This document shows, one piece after another, positions 38,934-47,486 of a stretch of DNA of 64,000 nucleotides; the first letter of the stretch is position 1, and the number at the start of each line of letters is the position of its first letter. The stretch lies in the NCBI RefSeq assembly GCF_026870175.2, contig NZ_CP113977.2, forward strand, positions 2,232,001 through 2,296,000, read 5' to 3'. The DNA is from Flavobacterium aestivum. GTDB taxonomy: Bacteria > Bacteroidota > Bacteroidia > Flavobacteriales > Flavobacteriaceae. The notes under the pieces are model-generated. The model made no database searches, had not been told where the DNA came from, and saw only the letters and a program-made list of their open reading frames with translations. Made by a program: the position numbers and the translations under genes.

Positions 38934-39740
38934 TTAGTATCCCAACCATTGAATAGCTTTTACAAAACCATCTCTCCATAATTTTTCATTGTGATGACCT
39001 CCTTTTATGATTGTCTTTTTATTTAAATGCAAACAATAACACCGATTTACATTCAATAGATACTCTATGTGATTGAGGTCTTTTATCATAGTACCATCAT
39101 TTTCTTCCGAATCTCCGCAGAGAAAGTAGATTTTTGCCTTAAGTTTTTTACTGCTTGTTGTAAAATCATTTATTTCTTTTCGATTTATCCAAAAAGCGGG
39201 CGAGAAAACACCAGCTTTCCTAAAGACATCTGGGTATTTTATAACTGCGTAGTAGGAAGTTAAACCTCCCAAAGAGCTACCCATAATGGTCGTATTTTTA
39301 GGATTAGGTTTTGTTCTGTATTTTTTATCTATTTCTGGCTTTAGGGTGTTTACTATAAAATCGAGGTATTTGTCAGCGTTCCCGCCACCATAATTTTCAT
39401 TCTTATAGGGTGTTAATTCCTCTAAACGTTTTTCGCCTCCATTTTCAATCCCAACAACAATTACTTGGGCATTCAAGCTGTCTAATTTTTCATCGACATT
39501 CCATTCGCCAGCAAAGGAAGTTTTAGCATCAAATAAATTCTGAGCGTCATGCATGTATATGACAGGATATTTTTTGGTAGAGGTTTCATAGTTTTTAGGC
39601 AAATAGAGCCAAATTTTTCTGCTCGTTTTCAATTGGGGAGCATCTATGGTAAAAGTAGAAACTTGCCTGGAAGCTGTACTTTCTTGAGCAGATACTTTGC
39701 CAAGAAACAGGAGAAGTGGAACTATGTAAATTAATTTCAA
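38934..39740 (-). CDS. Exported alpha/beta-hydrolase (esterase D / enterochelin-esterase-like)
   Basis: 268 residues with a signal peptide ending near VSAQE. The fold shows the nucleophile Ser in TIMGSSLGGLTS (about residue 153-164), the YPVIYMHDAQNLFD oxyanion region, an acid in LCGDSEENDG and the catalytic His in KGGHHNEKLW. This architecture is shared by esterase D-like carbohydrate esterases, S-formylglutathione hydrolases and Fes-type siderophore esterases. No siderophore or polysaccharide genes are nearby, so the substrate remains open. Transcribed alone. Confidence 0.88.
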   Translation of the reverse strand: MKLIYIVPLLLFLGKVSAQESTASRQVSTFTIDAPQLKTSRKIWLYLPKNYETSTKKYPVIYMHDAQNLFDAKTSFAGEWNVDEKLDSLNAQVIVVGIENGGEKRLEELTPYKNENYGGGNADKYLDFIVNTLKPEIDKKYRTKPNPKNTTIMGSSLGGLTSYYAVIKYPDVFRKAGVFSPAFWINRKEINDFTTSSKKLKAKIYFLCGDSEENDGTMIKDLNHIEYLLNVNRCYCLHLNKKTIIKGGHHNEKLWRDGFVKAIQWLGY

Positions 39741-39798
39741 TATGATTTAATATTTAGATTTAGAAAAAAAGAATATTTTAGCTAAAAATACTAATTAG

Positions 39799-40200
39799 AT
39801 GAACACACACGAAGAGAAAATCAATTTACTGTCTGAAATGATTGAATTCTCAGTCATTGATGGTCGATTGCATGAAAGAGAATATCAATTTGTCTGGATT
39901 GTTGCGCAAGAATTAGGCATCGACAAAGACGAATTCAACGATTTGTTTCATCAAGAATTACCCACCAAAGTTGCTAAAACTGAGTTTGAAAGAATTCAGC
40001 AGTTTTATCGTTTAGCATTATTAATGCATTGTGATGGTGTCTTGCATCAAAAAGAGGAAGAAGCTATCCGACAAATCGCTATCAATACCGGATTGAATCC
40101 AAGTGCAACTAATCGTGTTCTTAAGTTAATGAAAGCTTCTCCCAATGCTATGATTTCGGCAGAGACATTATTAGGGTATTTTCAAGAACAACATAATTAA
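39799..40200 (+). CDS. TerB-like protein
   Basis: 133 residues, cytosolic and all-helical. Two acidic helical repeats, SVIDGRLHEREYQFVW and MHCDGVLHQKEEEAIRQIA, match the TerB/DjlA-N domain, which binds metal in tellurite-resistance TerB. No other ter genes are present, so a tellurite role is not supported. The gene is divergent from the esterase gene (58 bp apart), and its stop codon overlaps the uvrB stop codon by 4 bp in convergent orientation. Confidence 0.78.
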   Translation: MNTHEEKINLLSEMIEFSVIDGRLHEREYQFVWIVAQELGIDKDEFNDLFHQELPTKVAKTEFERIQQFYRLALLMHCDGVLHQKEEEAIRQIAINTGLNPSATNRVLKLMKASPNAMISAETLLGYFQEQHN

Positions 40201-42188
40201 TGTACCTGTTCTTGTAATTTTTTGATTTCATCCCTTAGTTTTGCTGCATGTATAAAGTCTAGGTCTTTTGCCGCTTTTTCCATTGCTTTCCTTTTTTCGC
40301 GAATGAGTTTTTCCAAATCGGGTTTAGACATATAGGTCGTTTCTGGTTCGGCAGCTATATTCATAGTGTGTCCCAATTCATACTCAACCAATTTGTTATT
40401 GGTAAAGGCGCTTTCAATTTTTTTGTTTAAAGCCTGAGGGACTATGTTGTTTTGAGTGTTGAAATTGATTTGTTTGGTCCTTCTGTAATTGGTTTCATCA
40501 ATAGTTTTTTGCATACTATTGGTGATTTTATCGGCATACATTATGGCTTTTCCGTTTAGGTTTCTTGCTGCACGACCAATGGTTTGGGTTAGCGAACGAT
40601 GGTTTCTTAAGAATCCTTCTTTGTCGGCATCAAGTATGGCTACCAATGAAACTTCAGGTAAATCTAATCCTTCTCTTAATAAGTTTACTCCAATCAAAAC
40701 ATCAAATAATCCTCTTCGTAAATCCTGCATGATTTCGATACGCTCCAGTGTGTCAACATCGGAGTGGATGTATCGGCAACGAATGGATACTTTAGTCAGG
40801 TATTTTGCCAGTTCTTCGGCCATTCTTTTGGTCAAAGTTGTAACTAAAACTCTTTCGTCCAGTTCACATCGCTGTTGAATTTCTTCAATCAAATCATCTA
40901 TTTGATTTAGGCTAGGACGAATTTCAATTATTGGATCTAATAAACCTGTTGGTCGAATTATTTGTTCGACATAAACACCATCACATTTTTGCAGTTCATA
41001 GTCAGCAGGAGTTGCAGAAACATAAATAACTTGGTTTTGCATGGCTTCGAACTCGTCAAATTTCAATGGGCGGTTATCTATTGCGGCTGGCAGGCGAAAA
41101 CCATATTCTACCAAATTTTCCTTACGACTTCTGTCACCACCATACATAGCTTGTACTTGCGATACGGTTACGTGACTTTCGTCTACAACCATTAAATAAT
41201 CTTTTGGAAAATAATCTAATAGACAGAAAGGTCTCGATCCGGCTTCTCTTCCGTCCAGATAACGGGAATAATTTTCGATTCCTGAGCAATAGCCCAATTC
41301 CCGAATCATTTCTAAATCAAAATTGGTGCGTTCTTCTAGGCGTTTGGCTTCAAGATGTTTGCCAATTTCTTTAAAATAATCCACTTGTTTGACTAAATCC
41401 TGTTGGATTTCCCAAATTGCATTTTGTAATACCTCAGGTGAGGTTACAAACATATTGGCTGGATATATGGTAAGTTTTTCGTATCGCTCAATAACTTTAG
41501 ATGTTTTTACATCAAAGCTTTCTATTTCTTCTATTTCATCTCCAAAAAAGTGAATCCTAAAGGCATCATCAGCATAACTCGGATATACTTCAACCGTATC
41601 ACCTTTTATTCTAAAATTTCCGGGAGTAAAATCGGCTTCGGTTCTGGAGTATAAACTTTGAACCAAACTTTTCAATAATTTGGTTCTGGAAATCATTTGG
41701 TTGGTCTCTATGGCAATTACGTTCTTTTGAAATTCTACAGGGTTTCCGATACCGTAAATACAGGAAACAGATGCTACAACCAGAATATCTCTTCTTCCTG
41801 AAAGTAGGGCAGAGGTGGTGCTTAAACGCATTTTTTCCAGTTCCTCATTGATAGATAAATCTTTCTCAATAAAAACACCTGTAACAGGCATAAAAGCCTC
41901 GGGTTGGTAATAATCGTAATAGGAAACGAAATACTCTACGGCATTATTAGGGAAAAACTGTTTGAACTCCGAATACAATTGTGCAGCCAGGGTTTTGTTG
42001 TGTGCCAAGACCAATGTTGGTCGTTGTACCTCTTGAACGACATTGGCTATCGTAAACGTTTTTCCGGAGCCGGTAACCCCGAGTAGAGTTTGAAATTGTT
42101 CGCCAGCAAATATACCTTGTGATAACTTTTCAATGGCTTGAGGCTGATCCCCTTTTGGTTGGTATTCGGATATGACTTGGAAATTCAT
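40197..42188 (-). CDS. uvrB: Excinuclease ABC subunit B
   Basis: The damage-verification helicase of nucleotide excision repair; it works with UvrA and UvrC on DNA. The 663 residues show Walker A GVTGSGKT (38-45), the beta-hairpin region YYDYYQPEAFMP, the DEAD-like box VVDESHV, the helicase motif VI in QTIGRAARN and the C-terminal UVR motif that binds UvrC (about 625-660, KAAKDLDFIHAAKLRDEI). The start ATG 42188 lies only 3 bp after the ParE-like toxin stop, so uvrB may depend on the toxin-antitoxin promoter. The 3' end overlaps the TerB-like gene by 4 bp. Confidence 0.98.
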   Translation of the reverse strand: MNFQVISEYQPKGDQPQAIEKLSQGIFAGEQFQTLLGVTGSGKTFTIANVVQEVQRPTLVLAHNKTLAAQLYSEFKQFFPNNAVEYFVSYYDYYQPEAFMPVTGVFIEKDLSINEELEKMRLSTTSALLSGRRDILVVASVSCIYGIGNPVEFQKNVIAIETNQMISRTKLLKSLVQSLYSRTEADFTPGNFRIKGDTVEVYPSYADDAFRIHFFGDEIEEIESFDVKTSKVIERYEKLTIYPANMFVTSPEVLQNAIWEIQQDLVKQVDYFKEIGKHLEAKRLEERTNFDLEMIRELGYCSGIENYSRYLDGREAGSRPFCLLDYFPKDYLMVVDESHVTVSQVQAMYGGDRSRKENLVEYGFRLPAAIDNRPLKFDEFEAMQNQVIYVSATPADYELQKCDGVYVEQIIRPTGLLDPIIEIRPSLNQIDDLIEEIQQRCELDERVLVTTLTKRMAEELAKYLTKVSIRCRYIHSDVDTLERIEIMQDLRRGLFDVLIGVNLLREGLDLPEVSLVAILDADKEGFLRNHRSLTQTIGRAARNLNGKAIMYADKITNSMQKTIDETNYRRTKQINFNTQNNIVPQALNKKIESAFTNNKLVEYELGHTMNIAAEPETTYMSKPDLEKLIREKRKAMEKAAKDLDFIHAAKLRDEIKKLQEQVH

Positions 42189-42191
42189 TGT

Positions 42192-42488
42192 TTAGTATTT
42201 CAATCGTTTAGGATTCTGTCTTGTATCCCAAACGGACAGAATTATGATGTGAGTTTCATTTATTTCATAGAAAATATAATAATTTTCAATTAATAAACCA
42301 CGAACATTTATTGAATTGGTTTTTTTGCCAATAGTTGGTTGTTGGAGCAGAATTTTTAACTCTATTTGAATTAGCGTATTTAATTTTAAAGAATATGATT
42401 TGCTTTTATTTCTAAAATTAAAATATTCAAAATTGGCTTTTAATTGAAGCTTAGCTGATGATGTCCAAACTATTCTTCTTGCAACCAT
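42192..42488 (-). CDS. RelE/ParE-superfamily toxin
   Basis: 98 residues with the RelE/ParE fold pattern: an early strand RRIVWTSSAKLQLK, two helices, TIGKKTNSINVRGLLIENYYIFYEI and a final strand IIILSVWDTRQNPKRL. The conserved Arg in the RGLL strand and the DTRQNP end are typical of ParE-like toxins, which poison gyrase or cleave mRNA. It overlaps the antitoxin gene by 19 bp and ends 3 bp before uvrB. Toxicity is inferred from the family and from the gene pairing, not shown. Confidence 0.85.
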   Translation of the reverse strand: MVARRIVWTSSAKLQLKANFEYFNFRNKSKSYSLKLNTLIQIELKILLQQPTIGKKTNSINVRGLLIENYYIFYEINETHIIILSVWDTRQNPKRLKY

Positions 42489-42733
42489 TTTTCCATTTCT
42501 TCATTTAAGACATCGTTTTCAATAAAATTCCCTTCCAAATATTCTTTTTGTGAATTTAGGATCTCCTTTTTTTGTTGTTCAGTAAGAATTATTATTTTTT
42601 GCGAATTTTGGTCGCAACTTTCAATACTTGTCGATTTACTATCCAAAATTGTATTTATTGCCGACAAAAAAGCTTCATCATCAATTTCGACTATTTTAGA
42701 AATCAATAAATTTTTTAATTCGATTGTACTCAT
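42470..42733 (-). CDS. Antitoxin of the ParE-type pair
   Basis: 87 residues, acidic. The first 35 residues (STIELKNLLISKIVEIDDEAFLSAI) are helical; the C-terminal half (ILTEQQKKEILNSQKEYLEGN) resembles the toxin-wrapping helix of flavobacterial antitoxins that precede ParE. No DNA-binding motif is recognisable by eye, but such antitoxins usually autoregulate. It is first in the operon, with a -7 box TAAATTTG at 42757-42750, and overlaps the toxin start by 19 bp, which implies translational coupling. Confidence 0.82.
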   Translation of the reverse strand: MSTIELKNLLISKIVEIDDEAFLSAINTILDSKSTSIESCDQNSQKIIILTEQQKKEILNSQKEYLEGNFIENDVLNEEMEKWLQEE

Positions 42734-42749
42734 AAGTAAAGACTTTATA

Positions 42750-42757
42750 CAAATTTA
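42750..42757 (-). promoter_or_regulatory. Candidate -7 box of the toxin-antitoxin operon
   Basis: On the minus strand TAAATTTG matches TAnnTTTG, 17 bp before the antitoxin ATG. The upstream element would lie in the end of rlmF; no consensus -33 is seen at the right distance. Confidence 0.5.
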
Positions 42758-42778
42758 AACAAAAGAGCATTGCGAATA

Positions 42779-43726
42779 TTAAAATTTCCATGCTTTTTGT
42801 TGTGTTTCAGTCATAAATGTCCAAGCAACAATACGGCTATTTTTTTGACCTTGTGCCATGTCTATAGTTTTATGAATAGCTGCCACATTATTTAATGTTT
42901 TGTAAATAGTTGACAAGTTAGACTGTTTAGATACTAATGTGGTAAACCAAAGGCATTGCATTGGGTATTTGGCACTTTCGTAAATCATTTGTTTGATGAA
43001 TCCAAGCTCTCCACCTTCGCACCACAATTCAGCATTATGTCCGCCAAAATTGAGTACAGGCGTTGTGGTTTTGGGAGCATTTGGAGTCAAATTGTTAACT
43101 TTTCGTGCTGTGCTTTTTGTAGCTTCTTCCTGAGAAGAATGAAAAGGAGGGTTGCAGATGGTAAACGTAAATTTATCTTCTGGCTCAATTATATTTTTAA
43201 AAATGAAACGTGGGTTTACCTGTTGTTGCAGACTGATTGCTTCTATTAATTTAGGATTTTGTTCTATGATCTTTTTGCAATTTTGAATCGCATTTTCATT
43301 AATATCCGTGCCTACAAATGACCAACCGTAAATTGAATTTCCAAGTATAGGATAAATACAATTGGCACCGATACCGATGTCAAGCCCCATAACGGTTTCT
43401 CCTTGCGGAATTACACCATTGTTTGTTGTAGCCAATAAATCGGCTAAGTAATGAATATAATCAGCTCTACCCGGAATAGGAGGACATAAAAAATTCTCCG
43501 GAATGTCCCAGTTATGAATATCGTAATCAGATATTAGTAAGGCCTTATTAAGTGTTTTTATAGCTGCGGGGTCGCTAAAATCAATTGTTTTGATTTTGTG
43601 CGTGTTAACAAAAACAAACTCGCCCAATTCGGGACAATTTTGCGTTAATTTCTCAAAGTTATATCCAAATCGATGAAGATTTCTTAGATGTAAATTTGTT
43701 TTTTCGGGGTACTTTGTAGGTTTCAT
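42779..43726 (-). CDS. rlmF: 23S rRNA (adenine-N6)-methyltransferase RlmF
   Basis: Methylates N6 of A1618 (E. coli numbering) in 23S rRNA with S-adenosylmethionine. The 315 residues show the SAM-binding motif GLDIGIGANCIYP, the acidic end of strand 2 in FVGTDINENAI and the catalytic NPPF in FTICNPPFHSSQEE. The RlmF N-terminal segment (LHRFGYNFEKL) and GRADYIHYLADLL are present. The length is normal. The promoter -7 box TATCTTTG lies just upstream. The toxin-antitoxin operon follows 45 bp downstream on the same strand. Confidence 0.93.
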   Translation of the reverse strand: MKPTKYPEKTNLHLRNLHRFGYNFEKLTQNCPELGEFVFVNTHKIKTIDFSDPAAIKTLNKALLISDYDIHNWDIPENFLCPPIPGRADYIHYLADLLATTNNGVIPQGETVMGLDIGIGANCIYPILGNSIYGWSFVGTDINENAIQNCKKIIEQNPKLIEAISLQQQVNPRFIFKNIIEPEDKFTFTICNPPFHSSQEEATKSTARKVNNLTPNAPKTTTPVLNFGGHNAELWCEGGELGFIKQMIYESAKYPMQCLWFTTLVSKQSNLSTIYKTLNNVAAIHKTIDMAQGQKNSRIVAWTFMTETQQKAWKF

Positions 43727-43742
43727 TTTCTAAATTTCGCCG

Positions 43743-43750
43743 CAAAGATA
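43743..43750 (-). promoter_or_regulatory. rlmF -7 box
   Basis: On the minus strand TATCTTTG matches TAnnTTTG, 16 bp before the rlmF ATG. The -33 element is weak. Confidence 0.5.
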
Positions 43751-43882
43751 GTTATTCCTTTTTGTAATTGCTATTATGCTTATTTGCAGTGTTTAATTTA
43801 GAAATAATTGGTACAACGAAAATCTATTTTAAGCAATATGATTTTTGTATTTCGCTGTTCACGCAGCTCATAAACGGAAACT

Positions 43883-44356
43883 CTAGTTGTTGTTTGTTTG
43901 GTTTTCAAATGTTAATTTTTTTCCTTTCACAATAGCCGATGCTATTTGACCAGAATGGTGAGCATTATGAAATAGAATTAAAGAATAAAGTTTTATTCTT
44001 GAAATTTTTCCAAACAAACTGGTTTCAATTTCTTCTAACCAATCTTTTTCGTTTGTTTCATTCACAAGTTTTTCAAGTGTTTTGTATCCTTGATCTACTA
44101 TGGTATGACTTGTTTTTAAATCATATTCTTTTCCTGTATCCGATTGCCCCAATGTTTCGCTCTCAACGTCTGTTTTATATCCGAAGAGTTGCGCTAATAA
44201 ATGTATTGTTTCACCAATATGCCTAAAGATAAAACCAACAGATGCGGTATTTTCGGATAGACGGAAAAATGTATTTACGTCATTGATGTCTTTAAAAATT
44301 CTAGAGCAATATATTTTGCTTTGTTCTAATTGCTGAAGCATTATTTCTTTTTCCAT
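43883..44356 (-). CDS. DinB-superfamily protein
   Basis: 157 residues with the four-helix DinB/YfiT pattern. The putative metal-binding histidines are in FRHIGETIH (about residue 46) and FHNAHHSGQIASAI (about 129-142). Members are metal-dependent thiol transferases or proteins of unknown role. It is the third gene of the operon, 13 bp after the ArsR gene, and so under the same operator-controlled promoter. Confidence 0.85.
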   Translation of the reverse strand: MEKEIMLQQLEQSKIYCSRIFKDINDVNTFFRLSENTASVGFIFRHIGETIHLLAQLFGYKTDVESETLGQSDTGKEYDLKTSHTIVDQGYKTLEKLVNETNEKDWLEEIETSLFGKISRIKLYSLILFHNAHHSGQIASAIVKGKKLTFENQTNNN

Positions 44357-44369
44357 TTTTTTGATTTTT

Positions 44370-44696
44370 TTAGTTATTTGTCTTTTGGCTGTTTAATAGA
44401 GTTTCCAAATTTTTGAGTTTGTTGTTCCAGAATTTATCAAAGTGGGTTATCCAATTTCTAATTGCGTCAAAACCTTCCTGATTTAGCATACAGTAATGTT
44501 CCCTACCTACTTTGTTAATAGTAACAAAACCTGCTGTTTGTAATATTTTAATGTGTTTTGAAACAGCAGGTCGGCTCATTTCAAAATTTTCTGAAATGCT
44601 GTTTATGTTGTAACTGTCTTTTGTAAGCAATTGCAATATCTCTCGTCTACTTGGATCTGCAATTACTTGGAAAACGTCAAGATTAGGTATTGCCAT
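44370..44696 (-). CDS. ArsR-family winged-helix repressor
   Basis: 108 residues. The winged helix spans about 10-85, with the start VFQVIADPSRREILQLL and the recognition helix in MSRPAVSKHIKIL (40-52), followed by the wing GREHYCMLN. It lacks the cysteine metal site ELCVCDL of ArsR/SmtB, so it is of the non-metal class that commonly pairs with SRPBCC (AHSA1) proteins. Its gene overlaps the upstream SRPBCC gene by 14 bp. Two palindromes on the operon promoter are the likely autoregulatory sites. Confidence 0.92.
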   Translation of the reverse strand: MAIPNLDVFQVIADPSRREILQLLTKDSYNINSISENFEMSRPAVSKHIKILQTAGFVTINKVGREHYCMLNQEGFDAIRNWITHFDKFWNNKLKNLETLLNSQKTNN

Positions 44697-45126
44697 TTTT
44701 GTTTGTATTTAAGTGGGTAAGCATTTGTTGGATTTTCTTTAACCAACCGTCTGTCATACCTGTAAAGATTGCAAAGTTTACTTCTTTGAAACCTGAATGT
44801 TTTAAGGACAATTTTGTTCCTTGTTCATAAGGTTCTAACTTCCACTCAACAATTGTGTCAAGTATAAAAATCCCATTACCTGGACCACCTTTCCAACTAT
44901 ATGAAAGTTTTTGATTAGGTACAATTTCTAGAACCTTGCAATGTAAAATCCCATCTAAATCAAGAGCTGGCATTGGATTAGTCCGAAACTGAAATTCGTG
45001 TCCGATAGTAAGTTTAAAATCGTTAGGCATAAGCCATAATGCGATTAGTTCTGCTTGTGTGAGATATTCCCAAACTTCGTTGGGAGCTTGCTCATAAATC
45101 CATTCATGTTTGATTTCTGATTTCAT
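44683..45126 (-). CDS. SRPBCC/AHSA1-domain protein
   Basis: 147 residues forming one START-like (AHSA1) cavity domain: KHEWIYEQAPNEVWEYLTQAE at the front, FQFRTNPMPALDLDGILHC, LSYSWKGGPGNGIF and the long C-terminal helix FTGMTDGWLKKIQQMLTHL. Such domains bind hydrophobic ligands and often accompany ArsR regulators, perhaps as ligand sensors. It is first in the three-gene operon; ATG 45126 lies 5 bp after the first operator palindrome. Confidence 0.9.
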   Translation of the reverse strand: MKSEIKHEWIYEQAPNEVWEYLTQAELIALWLMPNDFKLTIGHEFQFRTNPMPALDLDGILHCKVLEIVPNQKLSYSWKGGPGNGIFILDTIVEWKLEPYEQGTKLSLKHSGFKEVNFAIFTGMTDGWLKKIQQMLTHLNTNKNGNT

Positions 45127-45445
45127 ATTGTGTAACTTTTAAGTTACGTAAAGTTATATGTAACTTTTGAGTTACGCAAATTTTTGTGAAATTATTTTGC
45201 TAATAGTTTTTAGTTGAGCGGATTGAGTTTTCTCTACGGGAGAGAATTTGTTACCCTTAAATCTCCAGCTTCATGAAACAGTTATTAAGAGAAGAATTTA
45301 TAATTGTGATTTAATTGGCATATATACAAATACTCCCCACATAGTCAACCTGTGTAAAAAATAGAGTTATTTTCTATCGAATCTTAATGATTAAAGATTC
45401 TTGTGTCTATGTGGTTCATTTTTGTTTAAACTGAATTCAGTTTTT
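45127..45445. other. Intergenic region with ArsR operators
   Basis: This 319-bp stretch carries the SRPBCC/ArsR/DinB promoter with its two operators (45132-45180) and, at the other end, a 16-bp perfect palindrome AAACTGAATTCAGTTT (45428-45443) next to the DUF885 stop. I see nothing in the middle. Confidence 0.6.
45132..45180 (-). promoter_or_regulatory. Promoter with two palindromic operators for the ArsR operon
   Basis: On the minus strand the promoter reads TTTG (45180-45177), a 20-bp spacer and TAACTTTA (45156-45149). A perfect palindrome GTAACTTTTAAGTTAC occupies 45132-45147, over the expected transcription start. A near-copy GTAACTTTTGAGTTAC lies at 45160-45175, inside the spacer. The two centres are 28 bp apart. 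This is a textbook repressor arrangement for the ArsR protein encoded in the operon; binding itself is inferred. Confidence 0.82.
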
Positions 45446-47209
45446 TTATTTTATGCCATTTGCCCAATCATTCATGTAGTTTTCAAAAACGGTTAGTGGC
45501 ATTGCACCTCCTTTTAGAATGGTATCGTGAAAATCTAGAATACTGAATTTATCGCCCAATTGTGCTTTGTATTTATCGCGTAATTCTTTTATTTTCAGTT
45601 CTCCGATTTTGTATGAAAGTGCTTGTCCTGGAGTGGCCATATAGCGTTCTATTTCTGCAGTTGCAAATTGTTCTGAAAGTGCTTCGTGGTCGAGCATGTA
45701 CTTGATGGCTTCTTCTCTTGTCATTTTTCCGGTATGCAAACCGGAATCAACTACTAGTCGGATTGCCCTGTGTATTTCTGTACATAAAGAGCCGAGTTGG
45801 TGGTAAGGATTGGTGTAAAGGCCCAAGTCTTTTCCCAAAGATTCGGTATATAAGGCCCAACCCTCATTATATGCACTATTCGCATATTTTTGACGAAATT
45901 TAGGAACAGAAGTGTTCTCATTTTGAAGACTGCCTTGATAATGATGACCTGGAATCGCTTCGTGCAAAAACACACTTTCCATATCCATATTGGTAATGTT
46001 GATTTTTGTTGGATCGAGAATCGGAATGTAAAAAATTCCGGGACGGTTCGTTGGTAAATCTCCTAGGAAATATTGTGGTGGAGCAGATGCTGCTCTGTAC
46101 TCTTCTGTTTTTCTGATTTCAAATGGTGTTTTTGGGGTAATCCCGAAATATTTTGGAAGATTTGGTTGTATCGTTGCATAAATCGTTTGGAAAGCGTCTA
46201 AAACTTCTTTATCGGTTTTGAAAGGCATAAATTGTTTATCGGTTTTCATAAAATCAAACAATTCAGGTAATGTTCCTTTGAAGTCAATAGATGTTTTTAT
46301 TTTCTCCATTTCGGCAGTAATTCTATTCACTTCGGATAAACCTAATTGATAAACATCTTCCGGATCTTTGTTTACAGTTACCGAAGCAAAAATACAATCC
46401 TTATACATTTCCTTTCCGTTTGACAAGGCATCGATTCCTGATGTTTGGCGGGCTTTTGGGAGATATTCGTTTTGGAAAAAAACCAACAGTTTTTGCATAG
46501 AAGGAAAAATATTTTTGGAAATAACTTCTTTATACTCTTTGGTCAAGCGGTTTTGTTCCTCTTTAGAAAAGTCTTTCGGGAAGTTTTTTATTGGCCCATA
46601 GAAAGATGACTTATCATTGTTTTTTACTAAATCCTGAAACTGCGGAATTATTTTTACTACCAAAGATTTTGGTAAAACTATTCCGGTTTTTATACCTTTT
46701 CGCATATTTTCGATGGCAACGTCTGTCCATTCCGGGAAAGCTTGACAGCGTTTCAGCCAGTTGTTGTAATCCTTCACAGTATTGAAAGGTTGCGCTGATG
46801 ATCCCGAACCTAGCATTGTCATATACATCGGAACACCATCCATCTGGTTGATTGGCATATATTCTGGATGATATTTTTCGAAAATCAAAACTGATTGGAT
46901 TTCGTTTTCCATAATGGCTGTCGAAATTTGATCCTCTTTGCTAAGATTTTCTTTTTTATAAGATTTCAGGAGATTAAGGTAGTTTTTATAGAAATCGTAT
47001 TTCTTTTTCAGGAAGGTTTCATCATCTGGAGGAAGTTGGTCATTGTAATCAGCGACACCGTTGAAAGTTGCAGAAATAGGATTAACCGCATTCGCTTCTT
47101 TAAAATATTGGTCAAAAAGCTGGTGGAGTTTGGTGTTGTTTTGTTGTGCATTAATTGTTGTAGATATGCAACAAATTATAATAGCAAATAAGGTTGATTG
47201 ATGTTTCAT
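45446..47209 (-). CDS. DUF885 family metallopeptidase-like protein
   Basis: 587 residues, exported (signal peptide ending near INAQQ). The gluzincin-like motif HEAIPGHHYQ (416-425) with the later EGWALYTESLG and the ending VFENYMNDWANGIK are hallmarks of DUF885, a family of presumed zinc peptidases in the periplasm or outer membrane. The length is standard. It is a single gene; the repeat at 47272-47301 lies about 60-90 bp upstream of its start. The substrate is unknown. Confidence 0.9.
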   Translation of the reverse strand: MKHQSTLFAIIICCISTTINAQQNNTKLHQLFDQYFKEANAVNPISATFNGVADYNDQLPPDDETFLKKKYDFYKNYLNLLKSYKKENLSKEDQISTAIMENEIQSVLIFEKYHPEYMPINQMDGVPMYMTMLGSGSSAQPFNTVKDYNNWLKRCQAFPEWTDVAIENMRKGIKTGIVLPKSLVVKIIPQFQDLVKNNDKSSFYGPIKNFPKDFSKEEQNRLTKEYKEVISKNIFPSMQKLLVFFQNEYLPKARQTSGIDALSNGKEMYKDCIFASVTVNKDPEDVYQLGLSEVNRITAEMEKIKTSIDFKGTLPELFDFMKTDKQFMPFKTDKEVLDAFQTIYATIQPNLPKYFGITPKTPFEIRKTEEYRAASAPPQYFLGDLPTNRPGIFYIPILDPTKINITNMDMESVFLHEAIPGHHYQGSLQNENTSVPKFRQKYANSAYNEGWALYTESLGKDLGLYTNPYHQLGSLCTEIHRAIRLVVDSGLHTGKMTREEAIKYMLDHEALSEQFATAEIERYMATPGQALSYKIGELKIKELRDKYKAQLGDKFSILDFHDTILKGGAMPLTVFENYMNDWANGIK

Positions 47210-47271
47210 ACTATTTTGGCTAGTGTCAGTTTTTCTAAAAAGCTTTGAACAGCTTTTTTGGGTTAATTTAA

Positions 47272-47301
47272 ACGTAAATATATTGGATTTTAGCTACAAT
47301 T
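47272..47301. repeat. 30-bp direct repeat, copy 1
   Basis: This 30-bp block is 29/30 identical to 47993-48022. It lies 63-92 bp upstream of the DUF885 start. Read on the minus strand it contains TATATTTA, a near match to a -7 box. Confidence 0.8.
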
Positions 47302-47345
47302 AAAATTCTCTTGCAGAAAAGAATAGGGAAGGGATATAAAAAATA

Positions 47346-47375
47346 AACCTCGCTTAAAAATTATTAAGCGAGGTT
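47346..47375 (-). terminator. Terminator of the NTF2-like gene
   Basis: A perfect 12-bp stem (AACCTCGCTTAA with its complement; 47346-47357 with 47364-47375) is followed on the minus strand by a T-rich tail, 110 bp after the stop codon. Confidence 0.75.
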
Positions 47376-47486
47376 GTTTTCGAATTTAATTTTTGGCGGA
47401 TTGTGTAACAGTTATGTTAGACAGTGTCTCCCTTTTTAGGAACGAGAAGTCAAATTCAAAAAGAAGCTATAATCTTCTTTGTTTTT

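Noticed and set aside
45428..45443. 16-bp palindrome AAACTGAATTCAGTTT
   Set aside because: It has no loop and no T tract in the direction of the adjacent minus-strand gene, so I do not call it a terminator; it may be chance.
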